Shown here in pieces: positions 49,953 through 58,004 of a stretch of 64,000 nt of DNA. Numbering within the stretch: the stretch's first letter is position 1; each line of letters opens with the position of its first letter. The notes below the pieces were generated by a model. That model saw nothing but the letters and a program-made list of their open reading frames with translations, was not told the origin of the DNA and made no database searches. Source of the DNA: Planosporangium mesophilum (GTDB taxonomy: Bacteria > Actinomycetota > Actinomycetes > Mycobacteriales > Micromonosporaceae); assembly GCF_016863255.1 (NCBI RefSeq), contig NZ_BOON01000007.1, positions 31,760 to 95,759 of the forward strand, read 5' to 3'. The translations under genes and the position numbers were made by a program.

Positions 49953-50611
49953 GCGCGGTGGTCAGCCTGGCCGGGGTGACCAGGAGCTACCCGGGCGGCG
50001 TGACCGCGCTCGACGACGTGACCCTGTCGATCGGGTACGGCGAACTGGTCGGCATCGTCGGGCCGTCCGGCTCCGGAAAGTCCACGATGCTGCACGTCAT
50101 CGGTACCCTCGACCGCCCGTCCGGCGGCCGGGTCGAGATCGCCGGGCACGACGTGTCGAGCCTGTCCGACCGGCAGCTGTCGGCGCTGCGGGCGCGTACC
50201 GTCGGCTTCGTCTTCCAGCAGTTCCACCTCGCGGCCGGGGTACCTGCGCTGGACAATGTGGCCGACGGCCTGCTCTACAGCGGGGTCGGCCAGCGGGAGC
50301 GGCGCCGCCGGGCACTCGCCGCGCTCTCCCGGGTCGGCCTCGACCACCGCCTCGACCACCGGCCGCACCAGCTCTCCGGCGGGGAGAAGCAGCGGGTCGC
50401 GATCGCCCGGGCGATCGTCGGGGAGCCACCGCTGCTGCTCGCTGACGAACCCACCGGCAACCTGGACTCCGCCTCGGGCGCGGGCGTGATGGAGCTGCTG
50501 CGGGGGCTGCACACGGGCGGCACCACGGTCGTGGTCATCACCCATGACCGCGACATCGCGGCCGGTCTGCCGCGGCGCGTGCGGATGCGCGACGGGCGGG
50601 TCGAGCCGTGA
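49949..50611 (+). CDS. ABC transporter ATP-binding protein (MacB/LolD type)
   Basis: 220 residues. Walker [10 protein letters not shown] (about 37-45), Q-loop F-V-F-Q-Q-F, signature L-S-G-G-E-K-Q-R, Walker [13 protein letters not shown] and the H-loop H-D. It energises the FtsX-like permease that follows. GTG 49949 and both junctions are 4-base overlaps, so all four genes are one transcript. Confidence 0.95.
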   Translation: MSAVVSLAGVTRSYPGGVTALDDVTLSIGYGELVGIVGPSGSGKSTMLHVIGTLDRPSGGRVEIAGHDVSSLSDRQLSALRARTVGFVFQQFHLAAGVPALDNVADGLLYSGVGQRERRRRALAALSRVGLDHRLDHRPHQLSGGEKQRVAIARAIVGEPPLLLADEPTGNLDSASGAGVMELLRGLHTGGTTVVVITHDRDIAAGLPRRVRMRDGRVEP

Positions 50612-51846
50612 GGCGACTGTGTGCGCGTGACGGGGCGGACCGTCACGCGACCCGGCTGCGACCGGCGCGACTGCGCCCGACCGACGTGGCGCGGGTCGGC
50701 GCCGCGGGCCTGCGCAGCCGGCCGCTGCGGGCCGTGCTCTCCGCCCTCGGCATCGCGATCGGCATCGCCGCGATGATCTCGGTGGTCGGGATCGCCACCT
50801 CCAGCCGGGAGAACCTCGACCGGGAGCTGGCCAGCCTCGGCACGAACCTGCTGCGGGTCGCCCCGGGGCAGTCCATCTTCGGCGACGCCTCGCACCTGCC
50901 CGACGAGGCGGTACCGATGATCGGGCGGATCGGGCCGGTGAGCTCGGTGAGCGCCACCGGCGTGGTCCGCGGTGCCCGGGTGTACCGCAACGACCACATC
51001 CCGGCCGGACAGACCGGCAGCATCGCGGTCCTCGCCGCGCGTACCGACGTGCTGGGTACGGTCGGCGCCTCCGTCGCCAGTGGACAGTGGTTGAACGCCG
51101 CCACATCGGCGTACCCAGCGGTCGTCCTCGGTGCCAAGGCGGCGTCCCGGCTGGGGGTCGGCGCCGCGACCGGAGGGGTACAGGTGTGGCTGGGCGGCCA
51201 CTGGTTCACCGTGGTCGGCGTGCTCGCGCCGGTACCGCTGGCGCCCGAGCTGGACACCTCGGCGCTGATCGGCTGGCCGGTGGCTGTTTCGACGTTGGCC
51301 TTCGACGGCCACCCGACCACTGTCTACACGCGAGCCCGGCAGGACGCCGTCGAGGCGGTACGGTCGGTGCTGGCCGCGACCGCCAACCCGGAGCACCCGA
51401 ACGAGGTGCAGGTCGCGCGCCCCTCCGACGCGCTCGTCGCCCAGCGGGCCGCCGACGCGACACTGAGCGGGCTGCTGCTCGGGCTCGGTGCGGTGGCGCT
51501 GCTGGTCGGCGGGGTCGGGGTGGCGAACACGATGGTGATCTCGGTGCTGGAGCGGCGCGCCGAGATCGGGCTGCGGCGCTCGCTCGGCGCCACCCGGGGG
51601 CAGGTCCGGTTGCAGTTCCTGGTGGAGTCGCTGCTGCTCGCCGGGTTGGGCGGGGTCGGCGGCGTGCTGCTGGGGATCGGGGTGACCGCGGCCTACGCCT
51701 CGTTCCAGGGGTGGCCGTCCGTGGTGCCGGCCTGGGCGTCCTTCGGCGGCGTCGTGGCGACCGTCGTGATTGGAGCGACCGCCGGCATCTACCCCGCCTG
51801 GCGGGCCGCGCGGCTGGCCCCGACCGAGGCGCTCGCCGCTGTGTAG
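50608..51846 (+). CDS. ABC transporter permease (MacB/FtsX type)
   Basis: 412 residues. TM1 follows an N-terminal cytoplasmic stretch ([17 protein letters not shown]), then a large extracytoplasmic MacB periplasmic-core domain (about 70-270) and three C-terminal TM helices with the FtsX domain ([26 protein letters not shown]). It works by mechanotransmission rather than classical transport. The substrate is probably an envelope-active compound or peptide. A 15-bp hairpin follows the stop. Confidence 0.92.
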   Translation: MRRLCARDGADRHATRLRPARLRPTDVARVGAAGLRSRPLRAVLSALGIAIGIAAMISVVGIATSSRENLDRELASLGTNLLRVAPGQSIFGDASHLPDEAVPMIGRIGPVSSVSATGVVRGARVYRNDHIPAGQTGSIAVLAARTDVLGTVGASVASGQWLNAATSAYPAVVLGAKAASRLGVGAATGGVQVWLGGHWFTVVGVLAPVPLAPELDTSALIGWPVAVSTLAFDGHPTTVYTRARQDAVEAVRSVLAATANPEHPNEVQVARPSDALVAQRAADATLSGLLLGLGAVALLVGGVGVANTMVISVLERRAEIGLRRSLGATRGQVRLQFLVESLLLAGLGGVGGVLLGIGVTAAYASFQGWPSVVPAWASFGGVVATVVIGATAGIYPAWRAARLAPTEALAAV

Positions 51847-51864
51847 CGGCGGCGCCGTCCCACG

Positions 51865-51900
51865 CGGCGGGGCGGAGCGGTGCAGCGCTCCGCCCCGCCG
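51865..51900. terminator. Perfect 15-bp bidirectional terminator
   Basis: CGGCGGGGCGGAGCG (51865-51879), loop GTGCAG, exact complement (51886-51900). It lies between the permease and the convergent small ORF. Confidence 0.8.
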
Positions 51901-51906
51901 GTACGG

Positions 51907-52038
51907 CTACTTGCTCTCTTCGGACGCGGACTCCTTGGTCTGCGCCGTCTCCGCGGGGTCGGAGCAGATACCGGTACCGTCGGTGCTGCTGCCCCCGTCC
52001 TTTGTGGTGTCCTTGGGCGCCTTGGTCGTGTCGGTCAT
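51907..52038 (-). CDS. Small acidic Thr/Ser-rich protein, 43 residues
   Basis: ATG 52038 with GGAGGACGAG directly upstream gives M-T-D-T-T-K-A-P-K-D-T-T-K-D-G-G, one Cys (G-I-C-S-D-P) and the end S-A-S-E-E-S-K. It is predicted disordered, with no membrane or signal segment. A strong terminator sits 6 bases after the stop. No known family was recognised. The good ribosome site supports translation. It is divergent from the large cyclase-like gene. Confidence 0.5.
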   Translation of the reverse strand: MTDTTKAPKDTTKDGGSSTDGTGICSDPAETAQTKESASEESK

Positions 52039-52202
52039 CTCGTCCTCCAGGCCGGTGTCGGGTCGTGCGACCGCGACGGATGGTGAGATTACCTTCAATT
52101 AGGCCCCCTACCGGATTACATGTCGGAGGCTTGACATATTGATGGAGCCGGACCGCGAACGGCGATAGCGTCGCGATACCTGCCGATCCGCGCCGAGGCG
52201 AG

Positions 52203-55200
52203 ATGATTGACCACATCTGTCTGCACTGCCACACTCCGGCCGACCCGAATTACCGGTTCTGCGGCCGCTGCGGCGCGCCGCTGCACGTGCGGTGCGCCGC
52301 CTGCCTGGCGCTGATGGCGCCGGGCCTGGAATTCTGCACGGTCTGTGGTCATCCATCGTCACCGGCTCCGCCCACATCGGACACCGGACGCGAGGAGCGG
52401 CGTACCGTCACCGTGCTCTTCCTCGACCTGGTCGGCTTCACCCGGATGGCGGAGGGGCTGGACCCCGAGGACCTGCGGCAACTCCAGATGTCGTACTTCT
52501 CGACGGCCAGCGCGGTCATCCGTCGGTACGGCGGGATCCTCGAGAAGTACATCGGCGACGCCGTCGTGGCGGTGTTCGGGGTGCCGGTGCAGACCGAACA
52601 CGACGCCGTCCGGGCGGTGCGCGCGGGACTCGACCTCCAGCGCGCGCTCGACGAGCGGCCGCTCGCCGGCCGGTACCCGATGCGGGCCAGGGTGGGTATC
52701 GCCACCGGCGAGGCGCTGGTCGATCTCGAGGCCGCCCATAACGCCGGGGAGGCGATGGTCTCCGGCGACGTGGTGGCCACGGCGTCACGGCTGCAACACC
52801 ACGCACCCGACGGCGGAGTGCTGGTGGGTGCGGCGACGCGCCGCGCCACCGTCGGTTCGATCCGGTACGCCGAGGCGCCGCACCACGTCACCCTCGCCGG
52901 GAAGGCGCAGCCGGCGGAGGTCTGGGTGGCCCATGGCACCGTCGGGCGGGTGCAGATCATCGACGACGACAGCGTCCCGCTCGTCGGCCGCGGGCAGGAA
53001 CTGGACTTCGTCACCTCCGCTCTGACCCGGTGCGTGGCGGAGCGGGAGACCCGACTGCTGTCGGTCGTCGGCCTGCACGGCATCGGCAAGAGTCGGCTGG
53101 TCCGCGAGGTGGCGCGCCGGGTGGAATCCTCACCGGACGTCGTGGTCCGCTGGCTGACCGGACGATGTCTGCCCTACGGCGAGGGCGGGCCGTACGCGGC
53201 ACTGGCGGAGATCGTCAAGACCCAGGCCGGCGTGCTGGACACCGACGACGAGCAGACCACCCGGAGCCGGCTGACCGCGGTACTGGCGGAGATCGTGCCC
53301 GCCGCCGACGTCGACCGGCTCGCCGGACTGCTCGGCCCGCTCGCCGGGCTGCCCGGCCGGCCGGTGAACCCCGGTGAGATCGAGACCGCCTGGCTGGACG
53401 TGCTGGCCGCCACGGCCCGTGACCTGTCGACCGTCCTCGTCGTGGAAGACCTGCACTTCGCCGACGAGGCGATGATCCGGTTCCTCTGCCGGCTGGTGCA
53501 GAGCGTCAGCGACGTCCCGCTGTTCGTGCTCTGCACCTACCGGCCGGAAATGCTGGACGACCAGCCCGTCTGGGGCGGCGGGCCACCGGGGACGCTGACC
53601 GTGTCCCTCGCGCCGCTGCGCGGCTCGGCGCTGCGCGCGCTGGCCGGCCAACTGCTGCGCTACCACGAACTGCCGGAGGCGCTGACCGACCGGCTCGCGG
53701 CCATCACCGACGGCAACCCGATGTACCTGGTGGAGTACGTCCGGATGCTCGCGGAGCGGGCGGCCGACGGTGAGCTGGACCTGGAGGCCGACATCACGAT
53801 GCCGGAGACCGTCCACGGGGTCGTCGCCAACCGGATCGACCTGCTCGACACCGCCGAACGTTCGGCCCTGAACGCCGCGGCGGTGCTCGGCGACACGGTC
53901 TGGCCGGGGGCGATCGCCGCGATGCTGACCCTCGGGCTGGACGACGTCAGCCGGGCGCTGCGCGGGCTGCGCCGGCGCGACATGCTGGTCGCCACCGCCG
54001 GCGGCGAGGCGGAGCTGGCCTTCCGGCACCAGTTGGTGCGCGACGTCGCGTACGGGCGGCTGCCCCGCGCGTCGCGCGCCACCCTGCACCGGCGGGCGGC
54101 AGAGTGGCTGCAGGGCCAGGCGGTGGCCGGGCGCCACGACCTCGCCGCGGCCGTCGCCCGGCACCGGGTGGCCGCTCTCGAACTCACCACCAGCCTGGGG
54201 CTGGACACGGCGGCCGACGCCGAGGCCGCCCGTCAGGCGCTGGTGTCCGCGTCCGAAGCAGCCTTCGCCGTGTACGCAGTCGGGCCGGCGCTGGCGCACC
54301 TGGAGGACGCGCTGACGCACTGGCCGCGGGACCTGCGCCCGGCGCAGCGGCTCGCGGTCGAACTGCAGCGGCGTCGCCTGGAGTTCCTGGCCGACGGCGA
54401 GCGGTTCTACCGGGAGGGTGGTGCCAAGGACGTGCTGCGGATCGCCGAGCGGATGCTCGACGCCGGTGACCGGTACGGGGCGGCCCGGGCCCAGACACTG
54501 CTCGGCCAGGCCGAGTACATGCGGGCCGACCAGGAACGCGCCGCGGAGCACCTGGGCCGGGCGATCGAACTCTTCGCCGACCTGCCGGCAAGCCCGGCCA
54601 AGGCCGAGGCGTACGGCGAGCTGGCCCGGCTGCACCTGATGCGGTACCGGTCGGCTGAGGCGGCCGAGCTCGGGGGCATTGCCCGGGAGCTTGCGGAGCG
54701 GCTGGGACTGGCGGACGCCATGGCGAGTGCGATGGTCACCGAGGCGCTCGCGCAGCACCTCGACGGTGACGTGGCCGGGCTTGAACAGTTGGAGCGGGCC
54801 GTCGCGCTGTGCCGGGCCCAGCGACTCCCCACGCTGCGCCGAGCCACGCACAACCTGTCCGGGCTATTGCTGGAGGAGGGCGACCTGCGCCGGGCGGCGG
54901 AGGCCGCGGCCGAGAGTGCCGCAGCCCACGCCATGCAGGTCAGCCTCGTCATCAGCCACTCCCGAGAGGCGGAGTGGGCCTACTTCACCGGCGACTGGCG
55001 GACCCTCCTGCACGCCGCGGATGCCTACTTCGACGCCGACGACGAGACCCGCGAGTGGGACATGCAACTGCGGGCTCGCCGCGCGTGGATCCGGGCACTG
55101 TGCGGCGAGGACTCCGGCGTCGACATCGAACGGTGTCTGGACACCGCCAGACGCTCCGGGCTCGACCGGCTGGTCTTCAACGCCTGCGCGCACAGCGCGC

Positions 55201-55664
55201 TGTACCACGCGATCCGCGGTGAGGAGACCCACGCCGTGACGCTGCTGGGGGAGCTGGTGCAGACCTGGCGCGAGGCGCCTACCACCATGACCGTCGAGTG
55301 GCTGTCCGCCGTCGCACACGTCGCGACGCTCAGCCCGAGCGCCGCGCTGCTCGCCACCGAGGTCGTCGCGACCGTGCCCCGCCGTACCCGGTGGGTGGAG
55401 GCCGCCGACCTGCTCGCGACGGGGGCCCGGGCCGAGGCGGACGGTGACTACCACCTCGCCGGCCGGTCCTGGGCCGAGGCGGTGGAGCGCTACGACGACA
55501 TCGGCGCGGCCAGTGACGCGATCCTGGTGGCTGCGTCCGCGGTGCGGGCGTTCCATGCGGCCGGCAGCGAGGCCAAGGCGCGGCCGTTGCTGTCGCGCGT
55601 ACGGGCGTTCGCCGAGCGCAACCGGGCCCCGGGACTGCTACGGCTGGCGGGCGAGGAAACGTAG
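52203..55664 (+). CDS. Zinc-ribbon / class III cyclase / AAA ATPase / TPR signalling protein
   Basis: 1153 residues. Order: double zinc ribbon with four CxxC pairs (Cys6/9, 20/23, 31/34, 45/48); a class III nucleotidyl cyclase domain (about 66-245) with metal ligands Asp75 (F-L-D-L-V-G-F-T) and Asp119 (E-K-Y-I-G-D-A); a STAND-type ATPase with G-L-H-G-I-G-K-S (about 290-298) and V-V-E-D-L-H-F-A-D-E; then TPR-like helical repeats to the end. The transition-state Asn of the N-x3-R motif is Ala192 (V-A-T-A-S-R196), so cyclase activity may be lost or weak. No HTH is present. ATG 52203 gives M-I-D-H-I-C-L-H-C. Confidence 0.88.
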   Translation: MIDHICLHCHTPADPNYRFCGRCGAPLHVRCAACLALMAPGLEFCTVCGHPSSPAPPTSDTGREERRTVTVLFLDLVGFTRMAEGLDPEDLRQLQMSYFSTASAVIRRYGGILEKYIGDAVVAVFGVPVQTEHDAVRAVRAGLDLQRALDERPLAGRYPMRARVGIATGEALVDLEAAHNAGEAMVSGDVVATASRLQHHAPDGGVLVGAATRRATVGSIRYAEAPHHVTLAGKAQPAEVWVAHGTVGRVQIIDDDSVPLVGRGQELDFVTSALTRCVAERETRLLSVVGLHGIGKSRLVREVARRVESSPDVVVRWLTGRCLPYGEGGPYAALAEIVKTQAGVLDTDDEQTTRSRLTAVLAEIVPAADVDRLAGLLGPLAGLPGRPVNPGEIETAWLDVLAATARDLSTVLVVEDLHFADEAMIRFLCRLVQSVSDVPLFVLCTYRPEMLDDQPVWGGGPPGTLTVSLAPLRGSALRALAGQLLRYHELPEALTDRLAAITDGNPMYLVEYVRMLAERAADGELDLEADITMPETVHGVVANRIDLLDTAERSALNAAAVLGDTVWPGAIAAMLTLGLDDVSRALRGLRRRDMLVATAGGEAELAFRHQLVRDVAYGRLPRASRATLHRRAAEWLQGQAVAGRHDLAAAVARHRVAALELTTSLGLDTAADAEAARQALVSASEAAFAVYAVGPALAHLEDALTHWPRDLRPAQRLAVELQRRRLEFLADGERFYREGGAKDVLRIAERMLDAGDRYGAARAQTLLGQAEYMRADQERAAEHLGRAIELFADLPASPAKAEAYGELARLHLMRYRSAEAAELGGIARELAERLGLADAMASAMVTEALAQHLDGDVAGLEQLERAVALCRAQRLPTLRRATHNLSGLLLEEGDLRRAAEAAAESAAAHAMQVSLVISHSREAEWAYFTGDWRTLLHAADAYFDADDETREWDMQLRARRAWIRALCGEDSGVDIERCLDTARRSGLDRLVFNACAHSALYHAIRGEETHAVTLLGELVQTWREAPTTMTVEWLSAVAHVATLSPSAALLATEVVATVPRRTRWVEAADLLATGARAEADGDYHLAGRSWAEAVERYDDIGAASDAILVAASAVRAFHAAGSEAKARPLLSRVRAFAERNRAPGLLRLAGEET

Positions 55665-55699
55665 CACCTCGCGGTGCGCGTCCGGCTCGAAGGGGTTAA

Positions 55700-55721
55700 C
55701 CTACGGGTACGTAACCGTAGG
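55700..55721 (+). promoter_or_regulatory. Candidate operator before the desaturase
   Basis: Perfect 7-bp inverted repeat CCTACGG (55700-55706) and CCGTAGG (55715-55721) with an 8-base spacer, 17 bases before the start and partly overlapping the ribosome-site region. The size fits a TetR-type repressor such as those controlling fatty-acid desaturases. No such regulator is adjacent. Confidence 0.5.
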
Positions 55722-55737
55722 CCCGTGGGAGGACACC

Positions 55738-56670
55738 GTGCCGTCGCAGACAGAGCTGCTGCTCGAACTCGAGCCGGTCGTCGAGGCCAACCTCAACCGG
55801 CACCTTGGGCAGGCAACCGAGTGGTTCCCGCACGAGTACGTGCCGTGGAGCGCCGGTCGGAACTTCGACGGCGTCCTCGGCGGCCAGCCCTGGGAGGAGT
55901 CCCAGTCGGCGCTGTCGGACGTGGCGCGCACGTCGCTGGTCGTCAACCTGCTCACCGAGGACAACCTGCCCAGCTACCACCACGAGATCGCGACGCTGTT
56001 CGGCCGCGACGGCGCCTGGGGCACGTGGGTGCACCGGTGGACCGCGGAGGAGGGCCGGCACGGCATCGTCCTCCGTGACTACCTGCTGGCCACCCGGGCG
56101 GTCGACCCGGTGGCGCTGGAGCGGGCCCGGATGTCGCACATGTCGGCCGGCTACGCCAACGCGCACGACGACGACGCCCTGCACTCCATCGCGTACGTGT
56201 CGTTCCAGGAACTGGCCACCCGCATCTCGCACCGCAACACCGGCCGGTTCAGCGGCGACCCCGTCTGCGAGCAACTGCTGGCGCGGGTGGCCCAGGACGA
56301 GAACCTGCACATGGTCTTCTACCGCAACCTGCTGGCCGGCGCGTTCGACCTGGCACCCAACGAGACGATGCGGGCCGTCACCGACGTCGTGACGACGTTC
56401 TCGATGCCGGGCACCGGCATCGAGAACTTCGGCCGCAAGGCGGCCCAGATCGCCCTGGCGGGCATCTACGACCTGCGCATCCACCACAACGAGGTACTCG
56501 CGCCGGTGCTGCGCCACCTGCGGGTGCTCGACCGTACCGGGCTGAGCGGCGACGGCGAGCGGGCGCGGGAGGAGCTGGTCGAGTTCCTGGCCGGTCTCGA
56601 CGCGAACGCCACCCGCTTCGAGGAGCGCCGGGAGGCCAGGCGGCAGCGGGTCGAGGCGCGTACCGGCTGA
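55738..56670 (+). CDS. Acyl-ACP desaturase
   Basis: 310 residues of the soluble di-iron acyl-ACP desaturase family (DesA-like). Two ligand motifs: T-A-E-E-G-R-H-G (E-E-x-x-H) and A-Q-D-E-N-L-H-M-V-F-Y (D/E-E-N-L-H). The start is V-P-S-Q-T-E-L-L-L-E-L-E-P-V-V-E. It introduces a double bond into acyl-ACP using O2 and reduced ferredoxin, adjusting membrane or envelope lipids. GTG 55738 follows GGGAGG. Its location behind an inverted repeat suggests lipid-responsive control. Confidence 0.9.
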   Translation: MPSQTELLLELEPVVEANLNRHLGQATEWFPHEYVPWSAGRNFDGVLGGQPWEESQSALSDVARTSLVVNLLTEDNLPSYHHEIATLFGRDGAWGTWVHRWTAEEGRHGIVLRDYLLATRAVDPVALERARMSHMSAGYANAHDDDALHSIAYVSFQELATRISHRNTGRFSGDPVCEQLLARVAQDENLHMVFYRNLLAGAFDLAPNETMRAVTDVVTTFSMPGTGIENFGRKAAQIALAGIYDLRIHHNEVLAPVLRHLRVLDRTGLSGDGERAREELVEFLAGLDANATRFEERREARRQRVEARTG

Positions 56671-56675
56671 CCGGC

Positions 56676-56703
56676 TTCACGTTCGCGCGTTCACGTTCGC
56701 GCG
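56676..56703 (+). repeat. 14-bp tandem duplication
   Basis: TTCACGTTCGCGCG occurs twice in direct succession (56676-56689 and 56690-56703) in the 59-base gap between the desaturase and ppk2. It is probably a slippage product; it may vary between strains. Confidence 0.85.
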
Positions 56704-56729
56704 GGTGGGGGCCGGGGTACCAGACCCGG

Positions 56730-57662
56730 ATGGACCTCCGTGCGGACCGGCCCGACTACACGCGTGACCTCGTGCGGCTCGGCGACTACATGGTCCAGGA
56801 CGACGGCGACGACGACCCCGTCCTGCTCACCAAGGACGGTAAGCCGGTCGAGACGTGGCGTGAGGGGTACCCGTACGAGCAGCGCATGTCGCGGGAGGAG
56901 TACGACCGCGACAAGCGGCTGCTCCAGATCGAACTGCTCAAGCTCCAGAGGTGGATCAAGGAGTCGGGGGAGAAGCTGGTCATCCTGTTCGAGGGGCGCG
57001 ACGCGGCCGGCAAGGGCGGGACGATCAAACGGTTCATGGAGCACCTCAACCCGCGCGGCGCCCGGGTCGTGGCGCTGACAAAGCCCAGTGAGCGCGAGCT
57101 GACCCAGTGGTACTTCCAGCGTTACATCGCCCACCTGCCGGCCGCCGGTGAGATCGTGCTCTTCGACCGGTCCTGGTACAACCGGGCAGGCGTGGAGCGG
57201 GTGATGGAGCTGACCTCCCGGACGGACTACCTGGAGTTCATGCGCCAGGCCCCGGAGTTGGAGCGCATGCTGGTGCACTCCCACCTTCGCCTGATCAAGT
57301 TCTGGTTCTCGGTCTCGCGTACCGAGCAGCGCACCCGGTTCACGATCCGCCAGGTCGACCCGGTACGGCAGTGGAAGCTCTCCCCGATGGACCTCGCCTC
57401 GCTGGACAAGTGGGACGACTACACCGAGGCCAAGGAGGCCATGCTCTTCTACACCGACACCGCCGATGCGCCGTGGACGATCGTCAAGAGCAACGACAAG
57501 AAGCGGGCCCGGATCGAGGCGATGCGCTTCGTGCTGAGCCAGTTCGACTACACGGGCAAGGACTCCGAGATCGTGGGCGCGCCCGACCCGAAGGTCGTCG
57601 GGCGCGCCTCGCAGATCTTCGAGGAGGGTGAACAGCCCGGTACCCTCCAGGTCCGCCTGTGA
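56730..57662 (+). CDS. ppk2: Polyphosphate kinase 2
   Basis: 310 residues, single-domain class I PPK2. Walker A F-E-G-R-D-A-A-G-K-G-G-T (about 88-99), Walker B F-D-R-S-W-Y-N-R-A-G-V-E, lid region F-S-V-S-R-T-E-Q-R-T-R-F and W-K-L-S-P-M-D. It uses polyphosphate to phosphorylate nucleoside diphosphates, mainly GDP or ADP. This makes it a link between stored phosphate and energy under stress. ATG 56730. A TGATCA-type palindromic element lies 18 bases after its stop. Confidence 0.94.
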   Translation: MDLRADRPDYTRDLVRLGDYMVQDDGDDDPVLLTKDGKPVETWREGYPYEQRMSREEYDRDKRLLQIELLKLQRWIKESGEKLVILFEGRDAAGKGGTIKRFMEHLNPRGARVVALTKPSERELTQWYFQRYIAHLPAAGEIVLFDRSWYNRAGVERVMELTSRTDYLEFMRQAPELERMLVHSHLRLIKFWFSVSRTEQRTRFTIRQVDPVRQWKLSPMDLASLDKWDDYTEAKEAMLFYTDTADAPWTIVKSNDKKRARIEAMRFVLSQFDYTGKDSEIVGAPDPKVVGRASQIFEEGEQPGTLQVRL

Positions 57663-57680
57663 ATCTCCGCGCCTGTTCCG

Positions 57681-57730
57681 TGATCACCCAGAGTGTGCGG
57701 CGCCACGGCACCCGAAACTCTCGGTGATCA
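57681..57730. terminator. TGATCA-ended palindromic terminator between ppk2 and the small membrane gene
   Basis: TGATCACCCAGAGT (57681-57694) and ACTCTCGGTGATCA (57717-57730) pair with one mismatch around a 22-base centre containing a shorter GTGC/GCAC pairing. The last TCA (57728-57730) is the stop codon of the minus-strand gene. Outer arms closely match the element at 32206-32255. Confidence 0.65.
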
Positions 57731-57994
57731 TGCGGAGTCGTCGGGTGTGCCGAGCTTGAGCGGGCGCAGCCGCATCCAGAGCAGGAACCCCGCGCCGAGC
57801 GCGAGCATCGCCAGGCCGGTCCAGAGGTTGATGCGTACCCCGGCGGCCTTCCGGATCTCGGCCGGGCTGTCGAACAGGCCCACCACGGTGATCACGAGCC
57901 CGTACAGGACGAACAGGCCCCCGATGACCCGGCGCACGTCGAACAGGCGGGCCTTGCTGGTGGGGATCGGTTCGTCGGTGTTGTCGTCGGCCAT
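57728..57994 (-). CDS. Small two-TM membrane protein
   Basis: 88 residues: a cytoplasmic start (M-A-D-D-N-T-D-E-P-I-P-T-S-K-A-R-L-F), two hydrophobic helices (about 24-42, G-G-L-F-V-L-Y-G-L-V-I-T-V-V-G-L-F, and about 58-78) and a basic end. It lies 10 bases downstream of the symporter gene in the same direction, so it is probably cotranscribed and may be an accessory subunit of that transporter. ATG 57994 was chosen over the longer frame into the symporter. No function is recognised. Confidence 0.7.
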   Translation of the reverse strand: MADDNTDEPIPTSKARLFDVRRVIGGLFVLYGLVITVVGLFDSPAEIRKAAGVRINLWTGLAMLALGAGFLLWMRLRPLKLGTPDDSA

Positions 57995-58004
57995 CACAAA
58001 CCCC

